From Sphingomonas immobilis (lineage in GTDB: Bacteria > Pseudomonadota > Alphaproteobacteria > Sphingomonadales > Sphingomonadaceae): a stretch of 64,000 nucleotides of DNA. Numbering within the stretch: the first letter of the stretch is position 1; each line of letters opens with the position of its first letter. The translations under genes and the position numbers were made by a program. The DNA lies in assembly GCF_030580995.1 (NCBI RefSeq), contig NZ_JAUQSZ010000007.1:1-64000 (forward strand). Reading direction: 5' to 3'. The notes under the pieces are model-generated. The model ran no database searches. It worked only from the letters and a program-made list of their open reading frames with translations, and was not told where the DNA came from. Positions 41,480 through 49,133 of the stretch are shown piece by piece.

Positions 41480-43144
41480 TCAGTGGCTGGCCGGCGCCGC
41501 GAGTTCGTCGCGGGCGGCTTCGTAGAGTCCCGCCAGGCGCGGATCGTTCGCGAGCATCCAGGCCGACAGCGTGCCGACGACGTGGCTCGCCTCCGTGTCG
41601 GTCGCGTAGTGCGCGCCGCAGATTTCGCGGCTGACGGCATAGTCGCGCGCACGGTCGAGGATCGCCGGCGCCCGGTCGGGCAACAACTGCGCCAGCGTCC
41701 AGCCGACCGAATAGCCGAGGCCGGAATGGCCGCTCGGATAGCCGCGCGTCGGCTTTGCGCCGGGCTCGTTCTCGCAATTGTGGATCGTCGGGTCGACGCC
41801 CCACGGCCGGATGCGGTTGAAGAAATTCTTGCTCGATCCGACCGCCAGATCGGTTTCCGACTGGACCAGCGTGAGCACTGCCCAAGTGTTGGGCAGCGCC
41901 TTCAGGTCGCGGCCCGCGGCCGTGTCGAAGATCGACGGATCCTCGAGGTCACTGTCGGCCTTCGCCTGCGCGATGCGGGCGGCACCGGCGCCGTCGATCA
42001 GGGCATGGACGCGCTTTAGCTCGAGCGTCTCGGCGGGCGAGCCCTTGGTCGCGGGTGCCGGTAACGTGCGGGTCGGTTCGAAGGCGGCCGGGTTGAGATA
42101 TTGAAGGGCTTTGTCGCCCTTCTTCGCCGGGGCGACGACGAGAACGGTGAAACTGCCCGGCACCGGCTGGCCGCGCTTGGCGCCCGGGGCGATGGGCCCG
42201 AGCGTGGCGGCCGGAAGGTAGATGCGTCCGTCGCGCGGATCGATCGCGCCGGTCTTGGCACCGCGCTGCGTTGCGATGACGCCGGCGACCGCGATGTGGC
42301 TCGGATCGGCGAGCGACAGCGCGACGAGCGTGCCGGAGCCGCCGCATGGGATGAAGGCGAGCCCGCGCGTCTCATCGACGAGCACGGCATCGGGATCGGC
42401 GCCGATCGCAAGCGTTGCCAGCGTCTTGCCGCTCTTCGCGTCGATGACCAGCGCGACGCGGTTGGCGCAGGCCGAGATCAGCCGCGTGCCGTTCGCGACC
42501 AGCGCGAGGCCGGTCGGGCCGTCGCAACCCGGCAGGGCGATCGTGCCGGTGCGGCGCTTCGACCTGAGGTCGATGCGGGCGATGGCGTTGGCATCCTCGA
42601 TATTGATGAAGCCGCCGCCCTTGCCATCGGCAACGCCGAACTCCAGGCCGCCGCCGACGGTGATCTTTCCCGCAAGCGCGTGCGTTTTCGGATCGATAAG
42701 GGCGACCGTACCGTCGCCCGCGTTCATTACCGCGATAAGGCCGGTCGCGGAGTCGAAGAACGCGGCGTCGGGCTTCGCTCCGGTCTCGACTTCGGCAAAC
42801 ACCTTGCCGTCAGTCGTCGAGACGAAACGGCCGAGGCCGGTCTCGCCGTCGGTTTCGAACAGGGTCGCACCACCGTCGAGCACCAGCACCTGATGCGCGC
42901 GGCGTGCCGGGACGAGTGCATCAGTCACCTTGCGTGTCGCAAGCTCGATCCGTTCGATCGCATCGCCGCGCGCGATGTAAATCGCGCCAGCGACGGGATC
43001 GATCGTTGCGAAATCCCAATAACCGTCACGTCCCGCAAAGCGATCGACAATGCGGTAGGTGACGACCTCCGGTGCCGGCGCAGCTTGCGCGCAGACGCTC
43101 GCGCACGCGGCCGCAAATGCGGCCACGACAAATGTCGCTCTCAT
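41480..43144 (-). CDS. YncE-like beta-propeller fused to class A acid phosphatase
   Basis: A 554-residue exported fusion protein. After a signal peptide ('FVVAAFAAACASVCAQA') comes a YVTN/YncE-type beta-propeller to about residue 330 ('RDGYWDFATIDPVAGAIYIA', 'GCDGPTGLALVANGTRLISA', 'GAIDPRDGRIYLPA'). The C-terminal third is a PAP2/class A acid phosphatase with all three signature motifs: 'KNFFNRIRP' (K-x6-RP), 'PSGHSG' (about 466) and 'SREICGAHYATD' (SRxxxGxHxxxD, about 506). It should hydrolyse phosphomonoesters in the periplasm. The propeller is a close relative of the neighbouring single-domain gene, pointing to duplication followed by fusion. It is co-directional with the receptor. Confidence 0.9.
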   Translation of the reverse strand: MRATFVVAAFAAACASVCAQAAPAPEVVTYRIVDRFAGRDGYWDFATIDPVAGAIYIARGDAIERIELATRKVTDALVPARRAHQVLVLDGGATLFETDGETGLGRFVSTTDGKVFAEVETGAKPDAAFFDSATGLIAVMNAGDGTVALIDPKTHALAGKITVGGGLEFGVADGKGGGFINIEDANAIARIDLRSKRRTGTIALPGCDGPTGLALVANGTRLISACANRVALVIDAKSGKTLATLAIGADPDAVLVDETRGLAFIPCGGSGTLVALSLADPSHIAVAGVIATQRGAKTGAIDPRDGRIYLPAATLGPIAPGAKRGQPVPGSFTVLVVAPAKKGDKALQYLNPAAFEPTRTLPAPATKGSPAETLELKRVHALIDGAGAARIAQAKADSDLEDPSIFDTAAGRDLKALPNTWAVLTLVQSETDLAVGSSKNFFNRIRPWGVDPTIHNCENEPGAKPTRGYPSGHSGLGYSVGWTLAQLLPDRAPAILDRARDYAVSREICGAHYATDTEASHVVGTLSAWMLANDPRLAGLYEAARDELAAPASH

Positions 43145-43190
43145 GTTTCTTGACCCCTTGCCAGCTCCCGGCAGGGCGTCGGCTATGGGT

Positions 43191-43219
43191 GTCGTGTTAC
43201 GGTTCGATTGCGTAACGAC
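43191..43219. promoter_or_regulatory. imperfect dyad before the propeller-phosphatase gene
   Basis: GTTACG (43196-43201) and CGTAAC (43211-43216) are inverted, with flanking GTCG/GAC extending the symmetry around one bulged T. It lies about 50 bases upstream of the gene's start and after the stop of the preceding propeller gene. It could be an operator or an intercistronic hairpin. Confidence 0.35.
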
Positions 43220-43269
43220 GACAGTTTCGAGATTGGGATAATGTAATGTCCAGTCGCGCGCCCGGCCGC

Positions 43270-44271
43270 TCAGGCGGGTTTTACGACCAGCACATGAAAG
43301 CTGCCGGGGACCGCCGTTGGGCGCGCGCCGGGTGTGGCGGGGACGGAAAATGCGGCTGTCGGCAGGTAGATCGCGCCGGTCGCAGGATCGAGCGCGCCGG
43401 TACGAGCGCCCACCTCGGTCGTGACGCGGCCGACGCGCATAACGCCGCCAGGGGCGTCAAGCGAGAGGATGTCGAGCACGCCGTCCTTGCCGCAGGGAAC
43501 GAAGGCCAACCGCCGAGCCGTGTCGAGGATCACCGCATCGGCACCCTTGCCGGTATCGACCATGCCGACGACCCTGCGCGCCTTCGCATCGGCGATCACC
43601 GCCTTGCCGTTGGCGCAGGCGCTGACCAGGTGGCCGGTGCGTTCGTCATAGCCGAGGCCGGTCGGGCCTTCGCAGCCTGGCATGGCGATCGGCTTCCCCG
43701 CCTTGCCGCTGGCGATATCGACCACTTCGATTTCGTTCGCATCCTCGTCATTGATGAAAAGCGTACCGCCGACCAGAGCGGCATATTCCAGCGCCGGCTT
43801 GACCGTGATCGTCTTGCTGACGCGCATCGTCGCGGTGTCGAGCACGGATACGGTGCCGCCGTCTGCGTTCATGACGAAAGCGCGGGCATTGGCGGCGTCG
43901 AAGATCGCGGCGTCGGCCTTCTTGCCGACTGCAACGCTCGCGATCTGCCTGCCTGTCGTCGTGTCGAGGAAGCGGACGGTGCCGTCATTGCCACTCGTCA
44001 CCAGCAGCCGATTTCCCGGCAATGGTACGACGGCATGGCCCCGCGCGATCTCGCCCCAGGACGAGATGCCGCCGCCGGCAAGATCAATCACCGTCACCGA
44101 TCCGCTGCGGGCGATGAAGAGCCGGTGCGTTTCGGGATCGACCTTGGCATAGTCCCAAGATCCGTCGGGGCCTGCGATCCTGGCTGTCACAGCGTAGCTT
44201 GGCGACGCGGCCGGGACCGCGATTGCGGGACCGGCAACGGCAGCGAGAAGGGCGATCAGGGTCAGGCGCAT
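43270..44271 (-). CDS. YncE-like (YVTN) beta-propeller protein, secreted
   Basis: A 333-residue periplasmic propeller with signal peptide 'MRLTLIALLAAVAGPAIAVP'. Repeated blades read 'WDYAKVDPETHRLFIARSG', 'VTVIDLAGGG', 'RFLDTTTGRQIASVAVG', 'SVLDTATMRVSKTITV', 'GCEGPTGLGYDERTGHLVSA' and 'GALDPATGAIYLPT'. No enzyme motif is present, so it is probably a binding or scaffolding protein. It shares blade order and many identical positions with the propeller half of the next gene. It heads the minus-strand unit propeller, propeller-phosphatase, TonB receptor, and is divergent from the PepSY/two-component genes. Confidence 0.87.
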   Translation of the reverse strand: MRLTLIALLAAVAGPAIAVPAASPSYAVTARIAGPDGSWDYAKVDPETHRLFIARSGSVTVIDLAGGGISSWGEIARGHAVVPLPGNRLLVTSGNDGTVRFLDTTTGRQIASVAVGKKADAAIFDAANARAFVMNADGGTVSVLDTATMRVSKTITVKPALEYAALVGGTLFINDEDANEIEVVDIASGKAGKPIAMPGCEGPTGLGYDERTGHLVSACANGKAVIADAKARRVVGMVDTGKGADAVILDTARRLAFVPCGKDGVLDILSLDAPGGVMRVGRVTTEVGARTGALDPATGAIYLPTAAFSVPATPGARPTAVPGSFHVLVVKPA

Positions 44272-44327
44272 GAAGAACTCCTAGCATCCAGTGCGTGCCT
44301 TCTGCGCCGGCCATTCTGGTCGCGCCA

Positions 44328-44340
44328 CTCCCCGGGGGAG
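44328..44340. promoter_or_regulatory. palindrome in the divergent promoter region
   Basis: CTCCCC-G-GGGGAG is a perfect 13-base palindrome between the divergent propeller gene (start 44271) and the PepSY gene (start about 44509). It is placed where a shared regulator could act. OmpR-family regulators usually bind direct repeats, so a different protein may be involved. Confidence 0.3.
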
Positions 44341-44508
44341 ACATTGGCAAAATACAATCGCCGCCTGTCAGTCTGGGCAGATCGCCCGTGTTAACAAACA
44401 TTGGGAAAAACGATGTGCCGTGCCACGGAGCGCCAATCTAAAGCGCGGCAGGAAGAACACGCGGTCGAATCGATCGCGTGTTCGAGGATTCGGATCATAA
44501 AACCTGCG

Positions 44509-44787
44509 ATGCTTAGTCTGACGATCGCCACTGTCTTGGTAGCTTCCTGCCCAGCCGCTGCCACGCCTGCCCGGCCGACGCCGAAGATCGCGCCGGCAGC
44601 CGCACGCGCGATCGCTTTGAAGCGTGCTCCGGGCCAAGTGAAGGCCGCGGAATACGAATATGAAAAGGGCGGCTGGCGCTATTCCTTCGACATCGCACAA
44701 GGCGGGCGTATCCACGAGATCGGCGCCGATGCGATGTCGGGCAAGGTCGTCGAGGATATGTACGAAACGCCCGGCGCGAAGGACTGA
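44509..44787 (+). CDS. PepSY domain protein, secreted
   Basis: A 92-residue exported protein. ATG 44509 opens a signal peptide ('MLSLTIATVLVASCPAAATP'). The mature part has one PepSY unit: 'ARAIALKRAPGQVKAAEYEY', then 'GWRYSFDIAQGGRIHEIGAD' and 'GKVVEDMYE'. In-frame codons reach back to 44401 but would put a charged tail in front of the signal. Small PepSY proteins are often encoded just before OmpR-type two-component systems and are thought to tune sensor or peptidase activity in the periplasm. The response regulator starts three bases after its stop. Confidence 0.82.
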   Translation: MLSLTIATVLVASCPAAATPARPTPKIAPAAARAIALKRAPGQVKAAEYEYEKGGWRYSFDIAQGGRIHEIGADAMSGKVVEDMYETPGAKD

Positions 44788-44790
44788 GCC

Positions 44791-45468
44791 ATGCGCATCC
44801 TCCTCGCCGAAGACGATACCGAAATCGCCGCCTTTGTTGAGCGCGGGCTGAGCGAGATCGGCCACACGGTCACCCGCGTGGCCGATGGGGAGGATGCGCT
44901 GCATATCGGTGCGACCGAGAGTTTCGACGTGATCGTGCTCGACCGTATGCTACCGCAGATCGAGGGGCTTGACGTGCTGCGCCGGTTGCGCGCGGCGTCG
45001 GTACGCACGCCGGTGTTGGTGCTGACCGCAAAGGGTGGCGTTGCCGACCGCGTCGACGGTCTGGATGCCGGCGCCGACGACTACCTGGTCAAACCGTTCG
45101 CGATGGCCGAATTGATCGCCCGCCTGAATGCGCTCGCGCGGCGGCCGCCGATCAACGAGGTCGTGACCCGGCTGGAGGTCGGCGACATTGCGCTCGACGT
45201 GATGCGCCGCGAGGTGACGCGGGCGGGGCGGCTCGTTCATTTGCAACCGCGCGAGTTTCAGTTGCTCGAGCTCCTGATGCGCAACGCCGGCAAGATCGTG
45301 ACTCGCACGATGTTCCTGGAGGAGGTCTGGGGTTTCCATTTCGATCCGCAGACCAACATCGTCGAGAGTCACCTCAGCCGCATGCGAACGAAGTTGCGCG
45401 ACGGGTTCGCGGGCGATCCGGTAGAGACGATACGCGGCGCCGGATACCGGGTGCGTGCGGATGGCTAG
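44791..45468 (+). CDS. OmpR-family response regulator
   Basis: A 225-residue regulator. The receiver has the acidic pair 'AEDD' (residues 6-9), phospho-acceptor Asp51 in 'VIVLDRMLP', Thr in 'VLTAKGG' and Lys in 'YLVKPFA'. The winged-helix output domain runs from about 128 ('LEVGDIALDVMRREV', 'LQPREFQLLELLMRNAGKIV', 'VESHLSRMRTKL', 'TIRGAGYRV'). It overlaps the sensor kinase gene by eight bases. It probably controls the adjacent efflux operon and the divergent propeller-phosphatase-receptor unit. Confidence 0.95.
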   Translation: MRILLAEDDTEIAAFVERGLSEIGHTVTRVADGEDALHIGATESFDVIVLDRMLPQIEGLDVLRRLRAASVRTPVLVLTAKGGVADRVDGLDAGADDYLVKPFAMAELIARLNALARRPPINEVVTRLEVGDIALDVMRREVTRAGRLVHLQPREFQLLELLMRNAGKIVTRTMFLEEVWGFHFDPQTNIVESHLSRMRTKLRDGFAGDPVETIRGAGYRVRADG

Positions 45469-46783
45469 CCTAAGAACAAGCGCCGCCTATCGCATCGCCT
45501 TCACCTACGCCGCCGCGCTCGCTGCGGCGATCCTGATGCTGGGCATAGCGGTCTATTTCGCGGCCGATGCGGAGTTCCGGCATCAGCGCGACGAGCGTAT
45601 CGCGGCCGAGCTGTCAGATCTCGCGCAAGAGCAGGGCGGAACCACCGGGCTGAGCGAGGAGATTGCCGAGCGCGAACGGGGGCGTACCACCGAATCGTTC
45701 GGCTATGCGCTGTTCGACGCTGCGGGTCGCCGCATTGCAGGACGGATGGACACGACGCGCCCCGCACCGGGCTTCAGCATGATCGTTTTCCGGGATCCAG
45801 CAGAGGGGCCGGATCGCGCACGTGCCAAGGCGCTCGATCTGCCGGACGGGGGGCGACTGGTCGTGGCAGTCGATTCCGAAGCGGTCGAGGCGATCGACGC
45901 CACGATCCTCGAACTGTTCGGCATCGCTTTTGCGGTGGTTCTGCTGGTCGGCTTGGCCGGCGCGTTGCTGCTCGGCCGGTATCTGCGCCAGCGACTGGGC
46001 GTCATCAGTCGCACCGCAAACGCTATCATTGGTGGCGAGCTCGACAAGCGCATGCCCGTCAGCGCTTATGGCGACGAGTTCGATTCCGTCGCTTTGGCGC
46101 TCAACGCGATGCTTGAACGGATCGCCGGGTTGATGGAAAATCTCCGGCAGGTGTCCAGCGATGTCGCGCACGATCTGCGCACGCCGCTTGTCCGACTTCG
46201 CGGTCAGCTCGAACAGGTCGGCAAGGTCGATGGCGCAGCGGAGCGCGCACTGGAACAAGGTGATGCGTTGCTGGCGTTGTTCGGCTCGATCCTGCGTATC
46301 TCCGAAGTCGAAGGTGGCGGGCTTGAACAGAGCTTTACGCGGGTCGATCTGTCGGGGCTGGTCGATGACGTCGGCGACAGCTTCCTGCCTGCATTGAGCG
46401 ACAGCGGCCACCATTTCGAATGGCGGGCCGAGCGCGGGATCGCAGTCTGCGGCAATCGCGAGTTGCTCGCGCAGGCGGTCGCCAACCTGCTCGACAATGC
46501 GCGCGTCCATACACCTGCGGGTACGCGCGTGACGCTGACCCTAAGCGGCCACGCAACCAAGGCGGAGATTTTGGTAGAAGACGACGGACCTGGCGTCGCA
46601 TCGGCGGAGCTTCCCGTCCTTTTGCGCCGCTTCTATCGTGGCGAGGCGAGCCGGACGACGCCCGGGAACGGACTGGGCCTCAGTCTCGTCGCGGCGGTTG
46701 CGGCGGCACATGGCGGCGCTGTCGAAACGGACGACGGCCAGCCGGGGCTGCGCGTGACCGTCACGATACCCAGGATCGATTGA
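45461..46783 (+). CDS. sensor histidine kinase (two transmembrane helices, HAMP)
   Basis: A 440-residue membrane kinase. TM1 is near residues 14-32, with a short periplasmic sensor loop of roughly 110 residues and TM2 at about 150-172 ('FGIAFAVVLLVGLAGALLLG'). A HAMP domain follows, then H-box 'SSDVAHDLRTPLVRLRGQLE' with His237, N-box 'QAVANLLDNARVHTP' and G-boxes 'VEDDGPGV', 'GNGLGLSLVAAVA'. ATG 45461 is preferred to GTG 45455. It ends in TGATG with the TolC-like gene. The small loop could sense a metal or bind the PepSY protein. Confidence 0.93.
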   Translation: MASLRTSAAYRIAFTYAAALAAAILMLGIAVYFAADAEFRHQRDERIAAELSDLAQEQGGTTGLSEEIAERERGRTTESFGYALFDAAGRRIAGRMDTTRPAPGFSMIVFRDPAEGPDRARAKALDLPDGGRLVVAVDSEAVEAIDATILELFGIAFAVVLLVGLAGALLLGRYLRQRLGVISRTANAIIGGELDKRMPVSAYGDEFDSVALALNAMLERIAGLMENLRQVSSDVAHDLRTPLVRLRGQLEQVGKVDGAAERALEQGDALLALFGSILRISEVEGGGLEQSFTRVDLSGLVDDVGDSFLPALSDSGHHFEWRAERGIAVCGNRELLAQAVANLLDNARVHTPAGTRVTLTLSGHATKAEILVEDDGPGVASAELPVLLRRFYRGEASRTTPGNGLGLSLVAAVAAAHGGAVETDDGQPGLRVTVTIPRID

Positions 46784-48120
46784 TGCGCAGGCTCGTCCCG
46801 CTTGCCTGCCTGCTGACGGCAGGGTGCCAGAGCTACGCGCCCGCGCCGCTCGATCCCCGTCCCGCAGTATTGAAGGTGCCCGACGTGCGCGCCCTATCGG
46901 CGGCGGCGGCGACAATCGAACGGCCTTATCTCAAGCCGGTGGTGATTGATCTGGCCGGACCGCTCGACGGCAACGCGATCGCAACCCTGGCTGTCCTCAA
47001 CAATCCCGACCTGAAAGCTCTGCGCGAACGGGCGGGCGTCACCGACGCACAGGTTTTCTCAGCGCATCTCCTGCCGGACCCGACGCTTAACCTCGGGGTG
47101 AGCAAGGTGCTAACCGGCCCCGATCCGCTCATGGACCTGATCGGCGCTCTCGCGCTCGATCTCAACGCGCTGCGGACACGCGGCGTGCAGGTCGCGCAGG
47201 CGAAGGCGGCGGCGGATCAGGTGCGGCTCGATCTTGCCTGGAGCGAATGGCAGACCGCCGGTGCGGCGCGGCTTCAGGCGGTGCGGGTCGTCGCGCTGAC
47301 CCGGGCGCTCGCACTCGCGGAGGCGACCCGCGACAGCGCGCGTTCGCTGCTCGACCGTAACCTGCGCGCGGCCGGGCGCGGCGACGTCGCGGGCGATCCG
47401 GTGCAGACTGCACGGCTTGCCGCCGCCGATGCCGAGAACAAGCTGCAGACCGTGCGCAACGACCTCAACACCGCGACATTCGAGCTGACCCGGCTGCTCG
47501 GCCTGCCGCCTGCGACCGCGCTTCGGCTCGCTCCGGCACCCGACCCCGCCGGAGCGCTCGATGCCGCGACTTTGTTCGCCGTGGCGCAGGCGAACCGCAC
47601 GGATCTGCGCGCGCTGGAGGCGGGCTATGCGTCGCAGGAGGCGACGGTGCGCAAGGCGATCATGGACCAGTTTCCGACGCTCGGACTGACCAGCACTGTC
47701 AATCGCGATACGGCGGGCAACCTCATTGTCGGCCCCGCGATCGATTTCACGCTGCCACTGTGGAACCGCAATCGGGGCGGTATCGCGATCGAACGTGCGA
47801 CACGGCAGGCGCTCAAGGCCGAATATGATGCGCGCCTGTTTCAGACCCGCGCCGAGATTGCCGCCGCCGTTGCCGGAATTGGCGTCGCGCGCGCGCAGCG
47901 CGACACGGTGCTGCGCGACCTGCCCGCCGCCGAACGCTTCGCCACCAGGAGCCGAAACGCCGCCGATCGCGGCGATCTGGCACGATCGACCGCCGACACG
48001 GCCGAACAGGCGCTGCGCGACAAGCGCATCCTGCTTGCCCAGGCCGAACAGGCGATCGCCGAACAGGGCATCGCGCTCGAACTGCTTACCGGAACGCTCA
48101 GGGAAGGGTGGACGAAATGA
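46783..48120 (+). CDS. TolC-family outer-membrane efflux lipoprotein
   Basis: A 445-residue outer-membrane factor. 'RLVPLACLLTAGC' is a lipoprotein signal with a lipobox ending in Cys. The rest has TolC-type helical hairpins ('NALRTRGVQVAQAKAAADQV', 'AELTRLLGLPP'-like ends, 'ALKAEYDARLFQTRAEIAAA'). It forms the exit duct for the pump encoded next. Start ATG 46783 shares a base with the kinase stop; the frame open further upstream is antisense-type overlap with the kinase. The ATGA overlap with the adaptor gene shows coupling. Confidence 0.88.
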   Translation: MRRLVPLACLLTAGCQSYAPAPLDPRPAVLKVPDVRALSAAAATIERPYLKPVVIDLAGPLDGNAIATLAVLNNPDLKALRERAGVTDAQVFSAHLLPDPTLNLGVSKVLTGPDPLMDLIGALALDLNALRTRGVQVAQAKAAADQVRLDLAWSEWQTAGAARLQAVRVVALTRALALAEATRDSARSLLDRNLRAAGRGDVAGDPVQTARLAAADAENKLQTVRNDLNTATFELTRLLGLPPATALRLAPAPDPAGALDAATLFAVAQANRTDLRALEAGYASQEATVRKAIMDQFPTLGLTSTVNRDTAGNLIVGPAIDFTLPLWNRNRGGIAIERATRQALKAEYDARLFQTRAEIAAAVAGIGVARAQRDTVLRDLPAAERFATRSRNAADRGDLARSTADTAEQALRDKRILLAQAEQAIAEQGIALELLTGTLREGWTK

Positions 48121-49133
48121 CCCGGCTGTGGATCGCCGCGCCAATGCTGTTGCTCGCCGCCTGTTCGCGCGGCGGCGAGGACAAGCCCGCCGACCCGGTG
48201 GCACTGGTCAAGCTCGCGCCCGCCATGCAGGGCGAGGCCGCGCAGGACATCGCGCTCTACGGCGCGGCAGAGGCGGGACCGGCGGCAAAGATGTCGCTGG
48301 TCGCGCCTGCGGAAGCCAAGGTCGCCGCGATCGATGCGCCAGCCGGCACGACGGTGCGTCAGGGTCAGATCGTCGTGCGGCTGGCGCCTTCGCCGACGAC
48401 GCGATCGGACGCCGCCAAGGCTGCAAGCGACGCCACTGTCGCCGACAAGGCGCTCGCCCGCGCGATCCGCATGCGCGGCGACGGGTTGATGAGCGATGCC
48501 GAGGTCGAAATGGCGCGCGCCGCCGCAGTAGCGGCCAATGCCCTGCGCGCGAGCTTCGCGGACCGTGTCGGGGGCCTCGCCCTGCGCGCGCCCGCGGCGG
48601 GGATCGTCGATACGGTGTCGGTCGCGGTCGGCGATCTCCTCCAGCCCGCCGCCGCCGTTGCCACGGTGACGCGCAGCGGGGACGTTCGCGTGCGATTCGG
48701 CGTCGATCCCGATACCGCGCAGACGCTGCGGCCCGGTATGACGATCAGGATCGCGGGCAATGTCGCGCGCGCGCCGGTTTCGGTCGCGATCCAGTCCGTC
48801 AACGCCAATGTCGATACGCAGACCAAGCTCGCCTCGATCTATGCCAACGTGCCGGCCGGCAGCGGTCTGCGCGCCGGGGAGGTTGTGTCGGGGTCGGTCG
48901 CCGTGATGCAGACGGGATCGGCGCTGACCATTCCTTACGCCGCGTTGCTCGACGACGCGGGGCAACCCTATGTCTACGCCGTCTCCGCAGGGGTCGCGCA
49001 TCGCCGCGACGTCCAGACCGATCCCGCGACCGGCGACCGCGTGACGATCAGAAAAGGCCTCAAGCCCGGCGAACAGGTCGTGGTCGAGGGTGGCACCGCC
49101 GTCGAGGACGGGATGAAGGTCCGCACGCGGTGA
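48117..49133 (+). CDS. RND efflux periplasmic adaptor (membrane fusion protein)
   Basis: A 338-residue adaptor, lipoprotein signal 'WIAAPMLLLAAC'. It has the split biotinyl-lipoyl domain ('VAPAEAKVAAIDAPAGTTVR', then 'ALRAPAAGIVDTVSVAVGDL'), a short alpha-hairpin between them, a beta-barrel ('VRFGVDPDTAQTLRPGM') and a C-terminal membrane-proximal domain ('IPYAALLDDAGQPYVYAV', 'RKGLKPGEQVVVEGG'). It bridges the RND pump and the TolC-like duct. No His/Met-rich metal-binding tail of the CusB type is visible. Confidence 0.92.
   Translation: MTRLWIAAPMLLLAACSRGGEDKPADPVALVKLAPAMQGEAAQDIALYGAAEAGPAAKMSLVAPAEAKVAAIDAPAGTTVRQGQIVVRLAPSPTTRSDAAKAASDATVADKALARAIRMRGDGLMSDAEVEMARAAAVAANALRASFADRVGGLALRAPAAGIVDTVSVAVGDLLQPAAAVATVTRSGDVRVRFGVDPDTAQTLRPGMTIRIAGNVARAPVSVAIQSVNANVDTQTKLASIYANVPAGSGLRAGEVVSGSVAVMQTGSALTIPYAALLDDAGQPYVYAVSAGVAHRRDVQTDPATGDRVTIRKGLKPGEQVVVEGGTAVEDGMKVRTR

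Noticed and set aside
47726..49129. N-terminal extension of the RND frame to 1477 codons
   Set aside because: The upstream part overlaps the TolC and adaptor genes out of frame; RND homology begins exactly at GTG 49130.
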